From the NCBI GenBank assembly GCA_937967725.1, contig CALBSY010000060.1, positions 1 to 13,216 on the forward strand: a stretch of 13,216 nt of DNA, given 5' to 3'. The translations under genes were made by a program, and so were the position numbers. The notes under the pieces were generated by a model. That model saw nothing but the letters and a program-made list of their open reading frames with translations, searched no databases and was not told the origin of the DNA. The first letter of the stretch is position 1. Each line of letters starts with the position of its first letter. Shown here in pieces: positions 1-7,351 of the stretch. The stretch is from an uncultured Alphaproteobacteria bacterium (GTDB lineage Bacteria > Pseudomonadota > Alphaproteobacteria > Caulobacterales > Aquidulcibacteraceae).

Positions 1-60
1 GGTTTCGACTCCCGTACAGGCGGTGAATATCAACAGGCCGGCAAGGACAGCACTGCGCAT
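1..60 (-). CDS. N-terminus of a putative lipoprotein (partial, runs off the window)
   Basis: On the minus strand an ATG at 60 opens a frame that stays open to the window edge (20 codons). It reads MRSAVLAGLLIFTAC followed by TGVET. This is a short positive start, a hydrophobic stretch and a Cys at residue 15 in an I-F-T-A-C context, a plausible though not perfect lipobox. The string AAGGGGA lies about 10 nt upstream of the ATG and can act as ribosome-binding site. The product would be an exported, lipid-anchored envelope protein, but the mature part lies outside the window so no function can be given. It is divergent from the TIR gene, with about 125 nt between the two starts. The leader could be chance because only 20 codons are visible. 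Confidence 0.45.
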   Translation of the reverse strand, partial: MRSAVLAGLLIFTACTGVET

Positions 61-185
61 CGCGACGAAATCCCCTTTTACGATAGGCCAATATGGTGCT
101 CAGCGCGGTCTCGGCCAGGCCCGTTTTTCGCTCGCTCCCGCCATTTGCCCGCGTTACCATCACGGTGCGCTGCCGGAGGGGACGC

Positions 186-818
186 TTGGCGGACGTTTTT
201 ATCTCCTACTCGCGGCTCGATCACGACCGCGTGCAGCCGATCGCTGATCGGCTGACCTCGCTCGGCTATTCCATCTGGTGGGACAAACATCTGCGCGCTG
301 GGCAAGTGTTCGTCGACGAGATCGAACGTCAACTCGACGCATCCTGCGCCGTGCTGACGGCCTGGAGCCATAATGCGCGCAACTCGACATGGGTGTACGC
401 GGAATCGAGCCGCGGCCTCGACGCGCGCAAGTTTCTGCAGCTGAAGCTCGACAACGTTCAGCTGCCGCTGCCGTTCGATGCATTGCAAGCCGCCGACATG
501 AGCGGCGCAGGACAGTGGGGTCCGCTTGAGGACTCGCTTACAAGGCTGGTGCGCAACGGTCAGGCGCCGGAGCCCGCTCGGCGCATACCAGGCGTCGGCC
601 CGCTGGCGACGCCGCCACCCGCTGGATCGCCGAAACTGATCACCGCAGCCACAACAGCTACGCTGGCCGCCTACTCCGGCGCTGTGTCGGCCACGTACAA
701 TGGCGTGATGTCGCCGGAGCAATTGCAGATCGCGCTTGTCGGCATGATGGGTGTCGCTGGCGCATGCGCCGCGCTTTCAGCGCACCGCTTGTTCGCTGTC
801 ACGCGCGCGGGGGGTTAA
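186..818 (+). CDS. TIR-domain protein with C-terminal membrane segments
   Basis: Bacterial TIR domain, likely an NAD(+)-consuming enzyme or a signalling adaptor. With the TTG at 186 as start the protein is 210 aa and begins (M)ADVFISYSRLD, the normal first strand of TIR_2-type domains. GGAGGGG at 175-181 is well placed for this start. An ATG at 93 and a GTG at 165 are in frame but only add an unconserved Arg-rich leader. Visible motifs are FISYS at residues 5-9, WWDKHLRAGQ around 31-40 (BB-loop region) and S-T-W-V-Y-A-E at 67-73. E73 is where catalytic TIR proteins carry the NADase glutamate. A Pro-rich linker (about 129-149) leads to two hydrophobic stretches, about 151-168 (weak) and 180-199, so the tail is probably membrane-embedded with the TIR domain cytoplasmic. 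The next gene starts 3 nt downstream and is probably co-translated. Domain call is strong; enzymatic activity is inferred. Confidence 0.85.
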   Translation: MADVFISYSRLDHDRVQPIADRLTSLGYSIWWDKHLRAGQVFVDEIERQLDASCAVLTAWSHNARNSTWVYAESSRGLDARKFLQLKLDNVQLPLPFDALQAADMSGAGQWGPLEDSLTRLVRNGQAPEPARRIPGVGPLATPPPAGSPKLITAATTATLAAYSGAVSATYNGVMSPEQLQIALVGMMGVAGACAALSAHRLFAVTRAGG

Positions 819-821
819 GTC

Positions 822-1658
822 ATGGCCGGGTCAATGCTTCGCTCATTCGTTAGCGGCACACGCCAGGTGCTCAGCGCTCAGCTCTTCGTCAGCATCGGCG
901 CTGTAGCGTTGGCAGGCTGGACACTGGGCGTACCCAACGAACTGGTCCGCGAACGCGCCCGCTTGCGCGAGCGTGTGATTCAGCTCGAAGAAGACATGGG
1001 TTCGCGCGGCATCGTCGTGCCCGAAACGCCCACGGTGGTCGACACGGCCCCGCCGCCGGCGGAGGATGTGTATCCCGGAGAAGTTGGGCTCGACGAAGAA
1101 GCGGCGCCTGAGCAAGCGCCCGAGCAACGAGAGCCTCAAGCCGGCGGCGCCGACGTCGAACCTGGGCAGACGCGACCGACGCCGCCGCGCGCTGACGACC
1201 GCAGTTTCAATCCGGGGCAAATCTTCTCGGAATTGTTCACACCCGCGCCACCGATGCGCACCGTGGTGCTCCACGTCCGCAATGATAACGATGCCGCTTA
1301 TGCGCGCCGGCTTGGCGATCAGCTGGCTGCTAGCGCTCAGGTACGCGTCATAATCCATGTGCTGTCGCCGCGCACCCAACAGCAATCTGGTTACGCCTAT
1401 TTCGATGGCCGGCAGAGCCAAGCCGCAGCGCGCCTTGTCGCCGCCTTCAACGACATCGCACGCGAAAATCAGATCGCGCCCTGGTCCGCGCAGCTGCGCG
1501 GCACCGCGTTGCCAGCGCAGGGCGAGTACACCGCGGACAGGCTGGACATCGTGCTACCGCCATTGACGCAGAATCCAACGCTGCGCATCGATCCGCGCGC
1601 GCTGGAGATGCGCCGGGTCGACCCACAACCACAGCAAACGACGCCGCCGATCCGCTAA
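822..1658 (+). CDS. Membrane-anchored coiled-coil protein partnered with the TIR gene
   Basis: I do not recognise a named family. The 278-aa protein has one transmembrane helix at about residues 18-35, then a charged, heptad-like segment (about 40-60, rich in E, R and L) that should form a coiled coil. A long Pro/Glu/Ala-rich stalk (about 65-140) follows, then a compact C-terminal domain at about 145-247. That domain alternates strands and helices: TVVLHVRN, a helix over AAYARRLGDQLAAS, QVRVIIHVL, GYAYF, a helix over SQAAARLVAAFNDI, and LDIVLPPL. The layout recalls small binding domains such as LytR_C or SPOR, but that is shape only. No signal-peptide cleavage site is seen. Starting 3 nt after the TIR stop, it is very probably translated with it and may form a membrane complex through the helices, acting as sensor or regulator. 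Confidence 0.7.
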   Translation: MAGSMLRSFVSGTRQVLSAQLFVSIGAVALAGWTLGVPNELVRERARLRERVIQLEEDMGSRGIVVPETPTVVDTAPPPAEDVYPGEVGLDEEAAPEQAPEQREPQAGGADVEPGQTRPTPPRADDRSFNPGQIFSELFTPAPPMRTVVLHVRNDNDAAYARRLGDQLAASAQVRVIIHVLSPRTQQQSGYAYFDGRQSQAAARLVAAFNDIARENQIAPWSAQLRGTALPAQGEYTADRLDIVLPPLTQNPTLRIDPRALEMRRVDPQPQQTTPPIR

Positions 1659-1722
1659 GGCGCGAGAGAGCGCGGGTGAGCTGCCTTGCTTCCGCCCCGG
1701 AACGGCGCGACAAGCCGCGACG

Positions 1723-2370
1723 ATGACCGCCATCGCTCACGCAGCCGATTTCGACTGGGAGCCGACGCGCGCGCTTACCCTAAAGCGGGCGCGGCGGCGC
1801 TCACGGCTGATCGCGGCGTTGCGGCGCTTCTTCGTGGCTGGCGCGGGCGCTTCGTTCGCCGCGGTGTTCGTATTCATGGCGCTCTACGCCATCGAGGGCG
1901 GATTCAACGCCGCCGAGTACGGCGCTTCGGAGCCGCTGCGCATGCTCAATCCCCGGTTCATCGGCCGCACCGACAGAGGCGGCCCCTACCAGCTTTCCGC
2001 GGAGATGGCCGAGCGGCCCCGGGGCGAGAACCAGCCAATCGAGCTGATCGCGCCGGTCTATAGGACCGAGGCCGGGACCATTATGCTCGCCCCGCGCGGG
2101 CTCTATGACGAGCAGGCCCAAACCGTGATTTTCGACGGCGAGGTGCTGTTTTCCGACCGGGGCGGCAACCGGTTCACTACCCCCAACATGATCGTGGACC
2201 TGGATCAGGGCACGCTGACCGGCCGCGGCGGGGTCGTCGGCGCCGGGCCCCTTGGCGTGCTCCAGGCCGAAAGTTATGAATTGCGGGACAGCGACCGGGC
2301 CTTGGTGCTTCGGGGCGGCGTCCGGGGCCAGATTCCGGATCGCGATCAACAGAATGGGGAGACGCCATGA
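1723..2370 (+). CDS. lptC: LPS export protein LptC
   Basis: LptC is the bitopic inner-membrane protein that takes lipopolysaccharide from the LptB2FG transporter and passes it to LptA in the periplasm. The 215-aa product has a positively charged cytoplasmic N-terminus (KRARRRSR at about 21-28), one transmembrane helix at about 36-57, and a periplasmic domain of repeated short strands typical of the OstA-like beta-jellyroll (IELIAPVYRTEAGTIMLAP, TVIFDGEVLFSDR, NRFTTPNMIVDL). Its stop overlaps the lptA start in an ATGA arrangement, which implies translational coupling. The start codon is preceded by only a weak ribosome-binding site (AAGCCGCG). The 64-nt gap from the previous gene holds no obvious terminator, so it is unclear whether lptC has its own promoter. 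Confidence 0.88.
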   Translation: MTAIAHAADFDWEPTRALTLKRARRRSRLIAALRRFFVAGAGASFAAVFVFMALYAIEGGFNAAEYGASEPLRMLNPRFIGRTDRGGPYQLSAEMAERPRGENQPIELIAPVYRTEAGTIMLAPRGLYDEQAQTVIFDGEVLFSDRGGNRFTTPNMIVDLDQGTLTGRGGVVGAGPLGVLQAESYELRDSDRALVLRGGVRGQIPDRDQQNGETP

Positions 2371-2912
2371 GGCCCGCAGCCTTCACACTCGCCGCAGGCG
2401 CCTTCCTCGCGGCCACGCTTGCCGGGCCGACGGCGCATGCGCAACTTTCGGAGGGCGGCGGTCCCGTTTCCTACTCTGCGGACAACCTCGAATATTTCGA
2501 CGGCGAACGCCGGCTGGTTTTGGTGGGGGATGTCGACATCGTCCAGAACGACGCCCGCCTACGCGCCGACCGCATAACGCTCTTCTTTAGCGCCTCCACC
2601 GGCGGCGAGCAGACCCAAGGCTTGGCCTCCGGCGATATCGAACGGATGATTGCGGAGGGGGAAGTCTACTACGTCCGCCCGACCCAGTCGGCGCGCGGCA
2701 ATCGGGCGGTTTATGACGTACGTCAGGACAGCGTGACCTTTTCGGGTAACGTCGTGGTTGCGTCCGAAGAAAACGTCATCCGCGGCGAGACCATGGTGCT
2801 GAACATTTCGAACCGCCGCACCGTGATCCGCCCCGATAGCAGCGGGCGTGTGCGTGGCGTGTTCGTGCCCAGTGAGCGGCAAGGGCAAAATTCGGGCCAA
2901 AGCAACCAGTGA
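2367..2912 (+). CDS. lptA: LPS transport periplasmic protein LptA (OstA family)
   Basis: LptA polymerises into the periplasmic bridge that carries lipopolysaccharide from LptC to LptD. The 181-aa precursor has a signal peptide (residues 1-25, AHA cleavage before Q26). The OstA fold follows: DNLEYFDGERRLVLVGDVDI, then NDARLRADRITLFF, then MIAEGEVYYVRPTQSARGN, NVIRGETMVLNI and the closing RRTVI strand. This repeated write-up of strands with G-D/E-V motifs is the family hallmark. The C-terminus is short and Gln/Ser-rich (GQNSGQSNQ). It overlaps lptC by 4 nt and is followed by lptB after 34 nt, the usual order in alphaproteobacteria. Confidence 0.92.
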   Translation: MRPAAFTLAAGAFLAATLAGPTAHAQLSEGGGPVSYSADNLEYFDGERRLVLVGDVDIVQNDARLRADRITLFFSASTGGEQTQGLASGDIERMIAEGEVYYVRPTQSARGNRAVYDVRQDSVTFSGNVVVASEENVIRGETMVLNISNRRTVIRPDSSGRVRGVFVPSERQGQNSGQSNQ

Positions 2913-2946
2913 GGGCCCGAGGTTCACGAAATCTTAGCCGCGGCAG

Positions 2947-3720
2947 GTGGATATGAGCCCTGAGGGCGCTGCAAGCCGTTCGGCCAAGGCCAAGACCGCT
3001 CAAGGCGGTTTGGGCGCGGTCTCGATCGGGAAATCCTATCGCGGCCGCAATGTGGTGAAGGATGTTTCGCTCTTCCTGAACCGCGGCGAAGTCGTCGGTC
3101 TGTTGGGCCCCAACGGAGCAGGTAAAACCACCTGCTTCTACATGATCACGGGGCTCGTACGCGTGGACCAGGGGCAAATATTGTTGGACGGCCAGGACGT
3201 CACAACGCTGCCCATGTATCAGCGCGCAAGGCTCGGCGTCGGCTACCTGCCGCAAGAGCCGTCGATCTTCCGTGGTTTAACCGTCGAACAGAACGTGATG
3301 TCGATCGTCGAGCTGACCGAGCGCAATCGCTCGAAGCGGCGCGAGATCGTCAACGGGCTGCTCGCCGAACTGCGCGTCGATCATCTCAAGGACGCGCCGG
3401 CCTCCGCCCTCTCGGGTGGCGAGCGGCGCCGGGTCGAAATCGCGCGGGCCTTGGCGACACGTCCGTCGTTCATGCTGCTCGACGAGCCTTTCGCAGGCAT
3501 CGACCCGCTCGCCATCAACGACATCCGGGAGCTTGTGCTGTTCTTGAAGAACCGCGGTCTCGGGATTCTGATCACCGACCACAATGTGCGCGAAACGCTG
3601 CAGATCGTGGACCGGGCTTCGATCATGTTCGACGGTGAAGTGATGTTCGAAGGCACGCCCTCCGAAGTGATGGCGTCCGATGTCGTGCGCGAAAGGTATC
3701 TCGGCAAAGATTACCACTAG
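2947..3720 (+). CDS. lptB: LPS export ABC transporter ATPase LptB
   Basis: LptB is the cytoplasmic ATPase that drives extraction of lipopolysaccharide from the inner membrane by LptFG. All ABC motifs are present (numbering from the GTG at 2947, 257 aa): Walker A GPNGAGKTT at 54-62, Q-loop Q103 in LPQEPSIFR, signature LSGGE at 155-159, Walker B FMLLDE at 175-180 and H-switch H212. The C-terminal end YLGKDYH matches the family's usual ending. The N-terminus is about 20 residues longer than the E. coli enzyme. Either the GTG at 2947 or the ATG at 2953 could be the start. Neither has an ideal ribosome-binding site (AGGTGG at 2945-2950 is very close to the ATG and overlaps the GTG), so the exact start is uncertain. 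Confidence 0.96.
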   Translation: MDMSPEGAASRSAKAKTAQGGLGAVSIGKSYRGRNVVKDVSLFLNRGEVVGLLGPNGAGKTTCFYMITGLVRVDQGQILLDGQDVTTLPMYQRARLGVGYLPQEPSIFRGLTVEQNVMSIVELTERNRSKRREIVNGLLAELRVDHLKDAPASALSGGERRRVEIARALATRPSFMLLDEPFAGIDPLAINDIRELVLFLKNRGLGILITDHNVRETLQIVDRASIMFDGEVMFEGTPSEVMASDVVRERYLGKDYH

Positions 3721-3734
3721 CATCGGGGGCCGCG

Positions 3735-5210
3735 ATGGCGATGACCCCCCGCTTGGAGCTGCGCCAGGGACAGGCCCTGGTGATGACGCCGCAACTGCAG
3801 CAGGCGATCAAACTGCTGCAGCTCTCGAATATCGAGCTACAGGAATTTGTCGAAGCCGAGCTCGAACGCAATCCGCTGCTCGAGCGCGAAGAGAACCAGG
3901 CCGAGCCGCCCAAACCCGAGAAGACAAAGGAAGGCGAAGCGCTCGATTTCGACGCCGCCACCACGAACGAACCCGAGCTTGACGTGAGTGTCGCCGACAT
4001 GGCGCCCGATCTGAGCCAATCGGAACTGGCTGAAGCCGGCGCGGCGCCGATGACAGATTGGTCGAAGGCCTCATCCGGCAAAAGCTTCGACGATCTGCCG
4101 GGTGTGGAGGAGACGCTCGCCAGCGAACGCACGCTCGCCGAGCATCTCGACGCGCAGCTCACCGAAGCAGGCCTATCCCCAGTCGAACGCATGATCGGCC
4201 GCGTGCTGATCGATGCGGTGGACGATTGGGGCTATCTGCGCGCCGACCTGTTGGAGATCGCCGGCCGTATTGGCGCGCCCTACCCCCAAGTCCAACGCGT
4301 GCTGGCAATCATGCAGGGCTTCGAACCCACCGGCGTGATGGCGCGCGACATCCCCGAATGCCTGGCGCTGCAGCTGAGGGAGCGCGGCCGCTTCGATCCC
4401 GCCATGGAGAAGCTGCTGGGCCATCTCGATTTGCTGGCCAAGGGGCACATGGATCGGCTGCTGACGTTGTGCGGCGTTGACCGCGAAGACCTTGCCGAAA
4501 TGATCGCCGAGGTGCGTGCGCTAACCCCCAAGCCGGGCGCCGGCTTTGGCGAGGGCGCAGTTCAATCAGTCGCGCCCGACGTCTACGTGAAGCAGGCGCC
4601 GGACGGCACGTGGATGGTCGAACTCAACTCCGACACCATGCCGCGCGTGCTGATGAACCAGCGCTATTATGCGACGGTGTCAAAGACCGCGAAACGCGAA
4701 GAGGATAAGACTTTCCTCTCAGAATGCGCGGCTAATGCATCATGGCTGGTCAAGAGTCTCGACCAGCGTGCGCGCACGATCCTGAAGGTGTCGCGAGAAA
4801 TAGTGCGTCAACAGGACAGCTTCTTCGCACACGGGGTGGCGCATCTGCGGCCGTTGAACCTAAAGACCGTGGCGACGGCGATAGAGATGCACGAATCGAC
4901 GGTGAGCCGCGTCACCTCAAATAAGTACCTCTCCTGCGCCCGTGGCGTGTTTGAGTTGAAGTACTTCTTCACGGCGTCCATTGCTCACGCCGATGGCGGC
5001 GAAGCGCACTCGGCCGAAGCCGTGCGCCATCAGATCAAAGGACTCATTGATCACGAAACGCCCGACGAAATTCTCAGCGATGACCGGATCGTGGAAATCC
5101 TGATGGAACGTGGCATCGACATCGCCCGCCGCACGGTGGCGAAGTATCGTGAGAGCCTGCGCATCCCAAGCAGCGTCGAACGCAAGCGCAGACTGGCTCA
5201 CGGGCTTTAG
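3735..5210 (+). CDS. rpoN: RNA polymerase sigma-54 factor RpoN
   Basis: Sigma-54 directs core RNA polymerase to -24/-12 promoters and needs AAA+ enhancer-binding proteins for opening. The 491-aa protein has the full layout. Region I (about 1-50) is rich in Gln and Leu (LRQGQALVMTPQLQQAIKLL). An acidic, Pro-containing region II covers about 51-115. The core-binding domain covers about 120-310. A helix-turn-helix lies at about 376-396 (TVATAIEMHESTVSRVTSNK), and the RpoN box ARRTVAKYRE is at 464-473. It starts 14 nt after lptB, with GGGGG upstream of the ATG. An ATG two codons later is an alternative start. The lptB-rpoN linkage is conserved in proteobacteria. hpf and ptsN, its usual next neighbours, are displaced about 2.1 kb downstream here. 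Confidence 0.97.
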   Translation: MAMTPRLELRQGQALVMTPQLQQAIKLLQLSNIELQEFVEAELERNPLLEREENQAEPPKPEKTKEGEALDFDAATTNEPELDVSVADMAPDLSQSELAEAGAAPMTDWSKASSGKSFDDLPGVEETLASERTLAEHLDAQLTEAGLSPVERMIGRVLIDAVDDWGYLRADLLEIAGRIGAPYPQVQRVLAIMQGFEPTGVMARDIPECLALQLRERGRFDPAMEKLLGHLDLLAKGHMDRLLTLCGVDREDLAEMIAEVRALTPKPGAGFGEGAVQSVAPDVYVKQAPDGTWMVELNSDTMPRVLMNQRYYATVSKTAKREEDKTFLSECAANASWLVKSLDQRARTILKVSREIVRQQDSFFAHGVAHLRPLNLKTVATAIEMHESTVSRVTSNKYLSCARGVFELKYFFTASIAHADGGEAHSAEAVRHQIKGLIDHETPDEILSDDRIVEILMERGIDIARRTVAKYRESLRIPSSVERKRRLAHGL

Positions 5211-5305
5211 CCCTAGAACCAACCCTCAGCGAACGCAGCGCGCGTCCGCTGTCTTTCGTCGCAGATTGCTTGCCTGGCTGCCGGTGAACGCGACAGAGAA
5301 GCGCC

Positions 5306-6193
5306 ATGAGACACGCCATTCTTGTCGCCGCGCTCCTGAGCGCTGCATGCGCTACGGCGCCGGCGAGCGCCCAAGTGCAATGCCAGCCAGCGGGTCTCAA
5401 CCGAGGCCAACTGGATGCGCTCAAGACGGCGGAGTGGGTCATGCCCGACGACGCACAGCGCAATGCGCTGGCACTAGGGCTGACGGCGTGTCTATCCAGT
5501 CCCGATCCGACCCTGCGCGACGGGATCGCGTTCGAGGCGCTCTCGCATTGGCTGCGCGCGCGCCAACTCAGCGTTGAGACGATGCGTGCGCTGGCAGACG
5601 ATCTGCAGGCGCGCCTGGTCGCCGACGATCCAGCTGGATTCGAACAGCCGTTCGCGGCGCTGGTGTTGTCGGAAGTCGCGCGCGCGGATCGGATCGAAGC
5701 CTATATGAGCAACGAGCGGCGCGGCATGCTTCTGGATGCGTCGGTCGACTACTTTACCAGCGTGCGTGACTATCGCGGGTTCGATCAGCGCGAAGGCTGG
5801 CGTCACGGCGTGGCGCACGGCGCCGATCTGATGCTGCAGCTCGCGCTCAATCCGGCCTTCGGTAAACCGGAACTGGAGCGCATCCGCGACGCGCTGGCGA
5901 CACAGGTGGCGCCGTCGGATCATTTCTATGTGTATGGCGAATCGGAACGCACCGCGCGGCCTGTCATTTTCATGGCCCAGCGCGGGCTGATCAGCGAAGA
6001 AGAATGGACGCAATGGTTCGCGCAATTTCGCGTTACCGGCGACAGCCCGTACATGTCGCAAGCGGGATTAGCGTCGATCCATAACTTGAAGGCGTTCCTG
6101 CAAACGGTCTGGCTCAATGCTCGTCTCAGCCAGAACACCGCCGACGATACGCTGCTGCCCGGCGCCGAAGCGGCGATCCGCGCGCTGCCTTAA
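5306..6193 (+). CDS. Exported DUF2785-family protein
   Basis: The 295-aa product begins with a signal peptide (hydrophobic core ILVAALLSAACATA, likely cleaved after ASA at residue 22). A Cys at 15 lies in an S-A-A-C context, so a lipoprotein alternative is weak but possible. The rest is all-helical with a block reading DYRGFDQREGWRHGVAHGADL. This matches, from memory, the conserved signature of the DUF2785 family, whose function is unknown. Conserved Asp, His and Trp residues in that block could form a site, but I infer no activity. AGAGAAG lies 6 nt before the ATG. It lies between rpoN and the EamA-type gene, where hpf would usually stand, and its stop overlaps that of the convergent gene by 4 nt. 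Confidence 0.75.
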   Translation: MRHAILVAALLSAACATAPASAQVQCQPAGLNRGQLDALKTAEWVMPDDAQRNALALGLTACLSSPDPTLRDGIAFEALSHWLRARQLSVETMRALADDLQARLVADDPAGFEQPFAALVLSEVARADRIEAYMSNERRGMLLDASVDYFTSVRDYRGFDQREGWRHGVAHGADLMLQLALNPAFGKPELERIRDALATQVAPSDHFYVYGESERTARPVIFMAQRGLISEEEWTQWFAQFRVTGDSPYMSQAGLASIHNLKAFLQTVWLNARLSQNTADDTLLPGAEAAIRALP

Positions 6194-7125
6194 CTGCGCT
6201 TGGTGCGCAACAGCATGAACTGCCCCACAAGCACCAACACAACGCCGCCAAGCGCCAGCAGACCCCAGCTCTTGTCTTCGAAAAGGCTGGAAACAGTCAT
6301 CGCCACCAAGGGCGCGAGCGCTGCGATGTAGGACGCTGTCGAATAGCCGCGCCGGCGCGCGAGGCCGTAATAAAGCACGAACGCGATCACCGAGCCGTTG
6401 AGCGCGAGGTGCAACAGGGACAACGAATAACTCCAGGTCGCTTCGAACGCCCAAGTCTTGCCGGTAACAAGCGCCGAGAGCGCCAGCAGTCCTGCGCCAT
6501 AAGCCATGGCCCACGCCGTGGCCGGCGCCACGGGGGCGCCCGCAAGCTCACCGCGGCGCGCGAACACGTTGCCGACGACGGCCGCTGTAACCCCCATCAG
6601 CGTGAGGCCGATGCCGGTCATAGCGCGGACGTCGAAATTCGCGGCGGCTATTTCTTCCCATGAAAGCAGCGCGATGCCGACGATGCCAAGGCTGGCGGCG
6701 GCCCAGGCCAGCGCGGGCGCGCGCTGGCCAAACGCGATGCGAAATCCGATCAGGTTCACGAACGCCATCGCCGCGAACACAACGGCGACGACAGCGGAAG
6801 TCACACGCTCTTCGGCCCAATAAACCAGGACGTAGTCGATGGCGAAGGTGAAGAGGCCGACGCCGAATGCGGACACGTGCTGCGCGCGCGTTAGAGAAAT
6901 ACGCTCACGGCGCAACCCACACCACGCGAACAGCAGCGCCGCCGCCAGCGCGAAACGATAGGTGACCGAGACGACCGGATCGACGACGCCAAGCTGGTGC
7001 GTGATGGCGTACCAAGTCGTGCCCCACGCCAAGGTGCACACGGCGATGGAAACGAAATCGAGCCATTGTGCAGACCGTGCCTGCGCGGCCGAATCAGGCT
7101 GTGCGGCCGTTTCCTCCGCGCTCAT
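6190..7125 (-). CDS. EamA/DMT-superfamily permease
   Basis: Integral membrane protein of the drug/metabolite transporter superfamily (311 aa). The sequence alternates about ten hydrophobic helices with short polar loops in two repeats, each an EamA domain. Early helices include FVSIAVCTLAWGTTWYAITH and VTYRFALAAALLFAWCGL, with the usual TWY in helix 1. Later ones include GSVIAFVLYYGLARRRGYSTA and the final LLALGGVVLVLVGQFMLL. Such proteins usually export small metabolites or amino acids; the substrate cannot be read from the sequence. AAGGGGA stands about 8 nt before the ATG. It is the only minus-strand gene within the rpoN-ptsN block and is divergent from hpf, so the 226-nt gap at 7126-7351 should hold promoters in both directions. 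Confidence 0.9.
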   Translation of the reverse strand: MSAEETAAQPDSAAQARSAQWLDFVSIAVCTLAWGTTWYAITHQLGVVDPVVSVTYRFALAAALLFAWCGLRRERISLTRAQHVSAFGVGLFTFAIDYVLVYWAEERVTSAVVAVVFAAMAFVNLIGFRIAFGQRAPALAWAAASLGIVGIALLSWEEIAAANFDVRAMTGIGLTLMGVTAAVVGNVFARRGELAGAPVAPATAWAMAYGAGLLALSALVTGKTWAFEATWSYSLSLLHLALNGSVIAFVLYYGLARRRGYSTASYIAALAPLVAMTVSSLFEDKSWGLLALGGVVLVLVGQFMLLRTKRS

Positions 7126-7236
7126 GGCTCATCCCCTTCGTTCGCCAGATAAGCGCTCCGCCGCCGCGCTCAAAGGCGCCTGCTCGCAAATGCGGCGAAT
7201 GGCAGTTTTGCGGCGCCCTTTCGCAGGCTCGCCGCG

Positions 7237-7265
7237 TTGACCCCTCATGCCCCCGGGCCTACCTT
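7237..7265 (+). promoter_or_regulatory. Candidate sigma-70-type promoter for hpf
   Basis: TTGACC at 7237-7242 is followed, after 17 nt, by TACCTT at 7260-7265. The -35 box matches well; the -10 box matches in only three positions of the E. coli consensus. The pair lies about 87 nt upstream of the hpf ATG in the divergent eamA-hpf gap, where a promoter is needed. I see no equally good candidate in this gap, and the rest of the gap shows only GC-rich sequence with short imperfect inverted repeats such as GGGC/GCCC. Confidence 0.3.
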
Positions 7266-7338
7266 CAACTCAGGCATCGGGACGTCCCAGGGGGCGGGAC
7301 CGGGCCCGAGAGCCCTCCGCGCGTTCGCGCCAAAATCT

Positions 7339-7344
7339 AGGAGG
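7339..7344 (+). promoter_or_regulatory. Strong ribosome-binding site of hpf
   Basis: A perfect AGGAGG lies 7 nt before the ATG at 7352. It fixes the start of hpf there rather than at upstream in-frame codons, and is the strongest Shine-Dalgarno sequence in the window. High translation fits a ribosome-hibernation factor. Confidence 0.8.
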
Positions 7345-7351
7345 CTCCTTC

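Noticed and set aside
93..722. Overlapping frames on the minus strand opposite the TIR gene
   Set aside because: Shadow readings, rich in Arg and His, without ribosome-binding sites or recognisable motifs.
5202..5213. GGGCTTTAGCCC palindrome at the rpoN stop as a terminator
   Set aside because: Only a 4-5 bp stem with a tiny loop and no following T run.
7199..7214. Possible sigma-54 promoter (TGGCAG...TTGC) before hpf
   Set aside because: The distance between GG and GC of the TTGC is 7 nt, not the required 10; the GC at correct spacing lacks a -12 element.
7247..7351. Upstream in-frame extension of hpf (start at 7247)
   Set aside because: Adds an unconserved Pro/Arg-rich leader, whereas the ATG at 7352 has a perfect AGGAGG and begins the S30AE domain.
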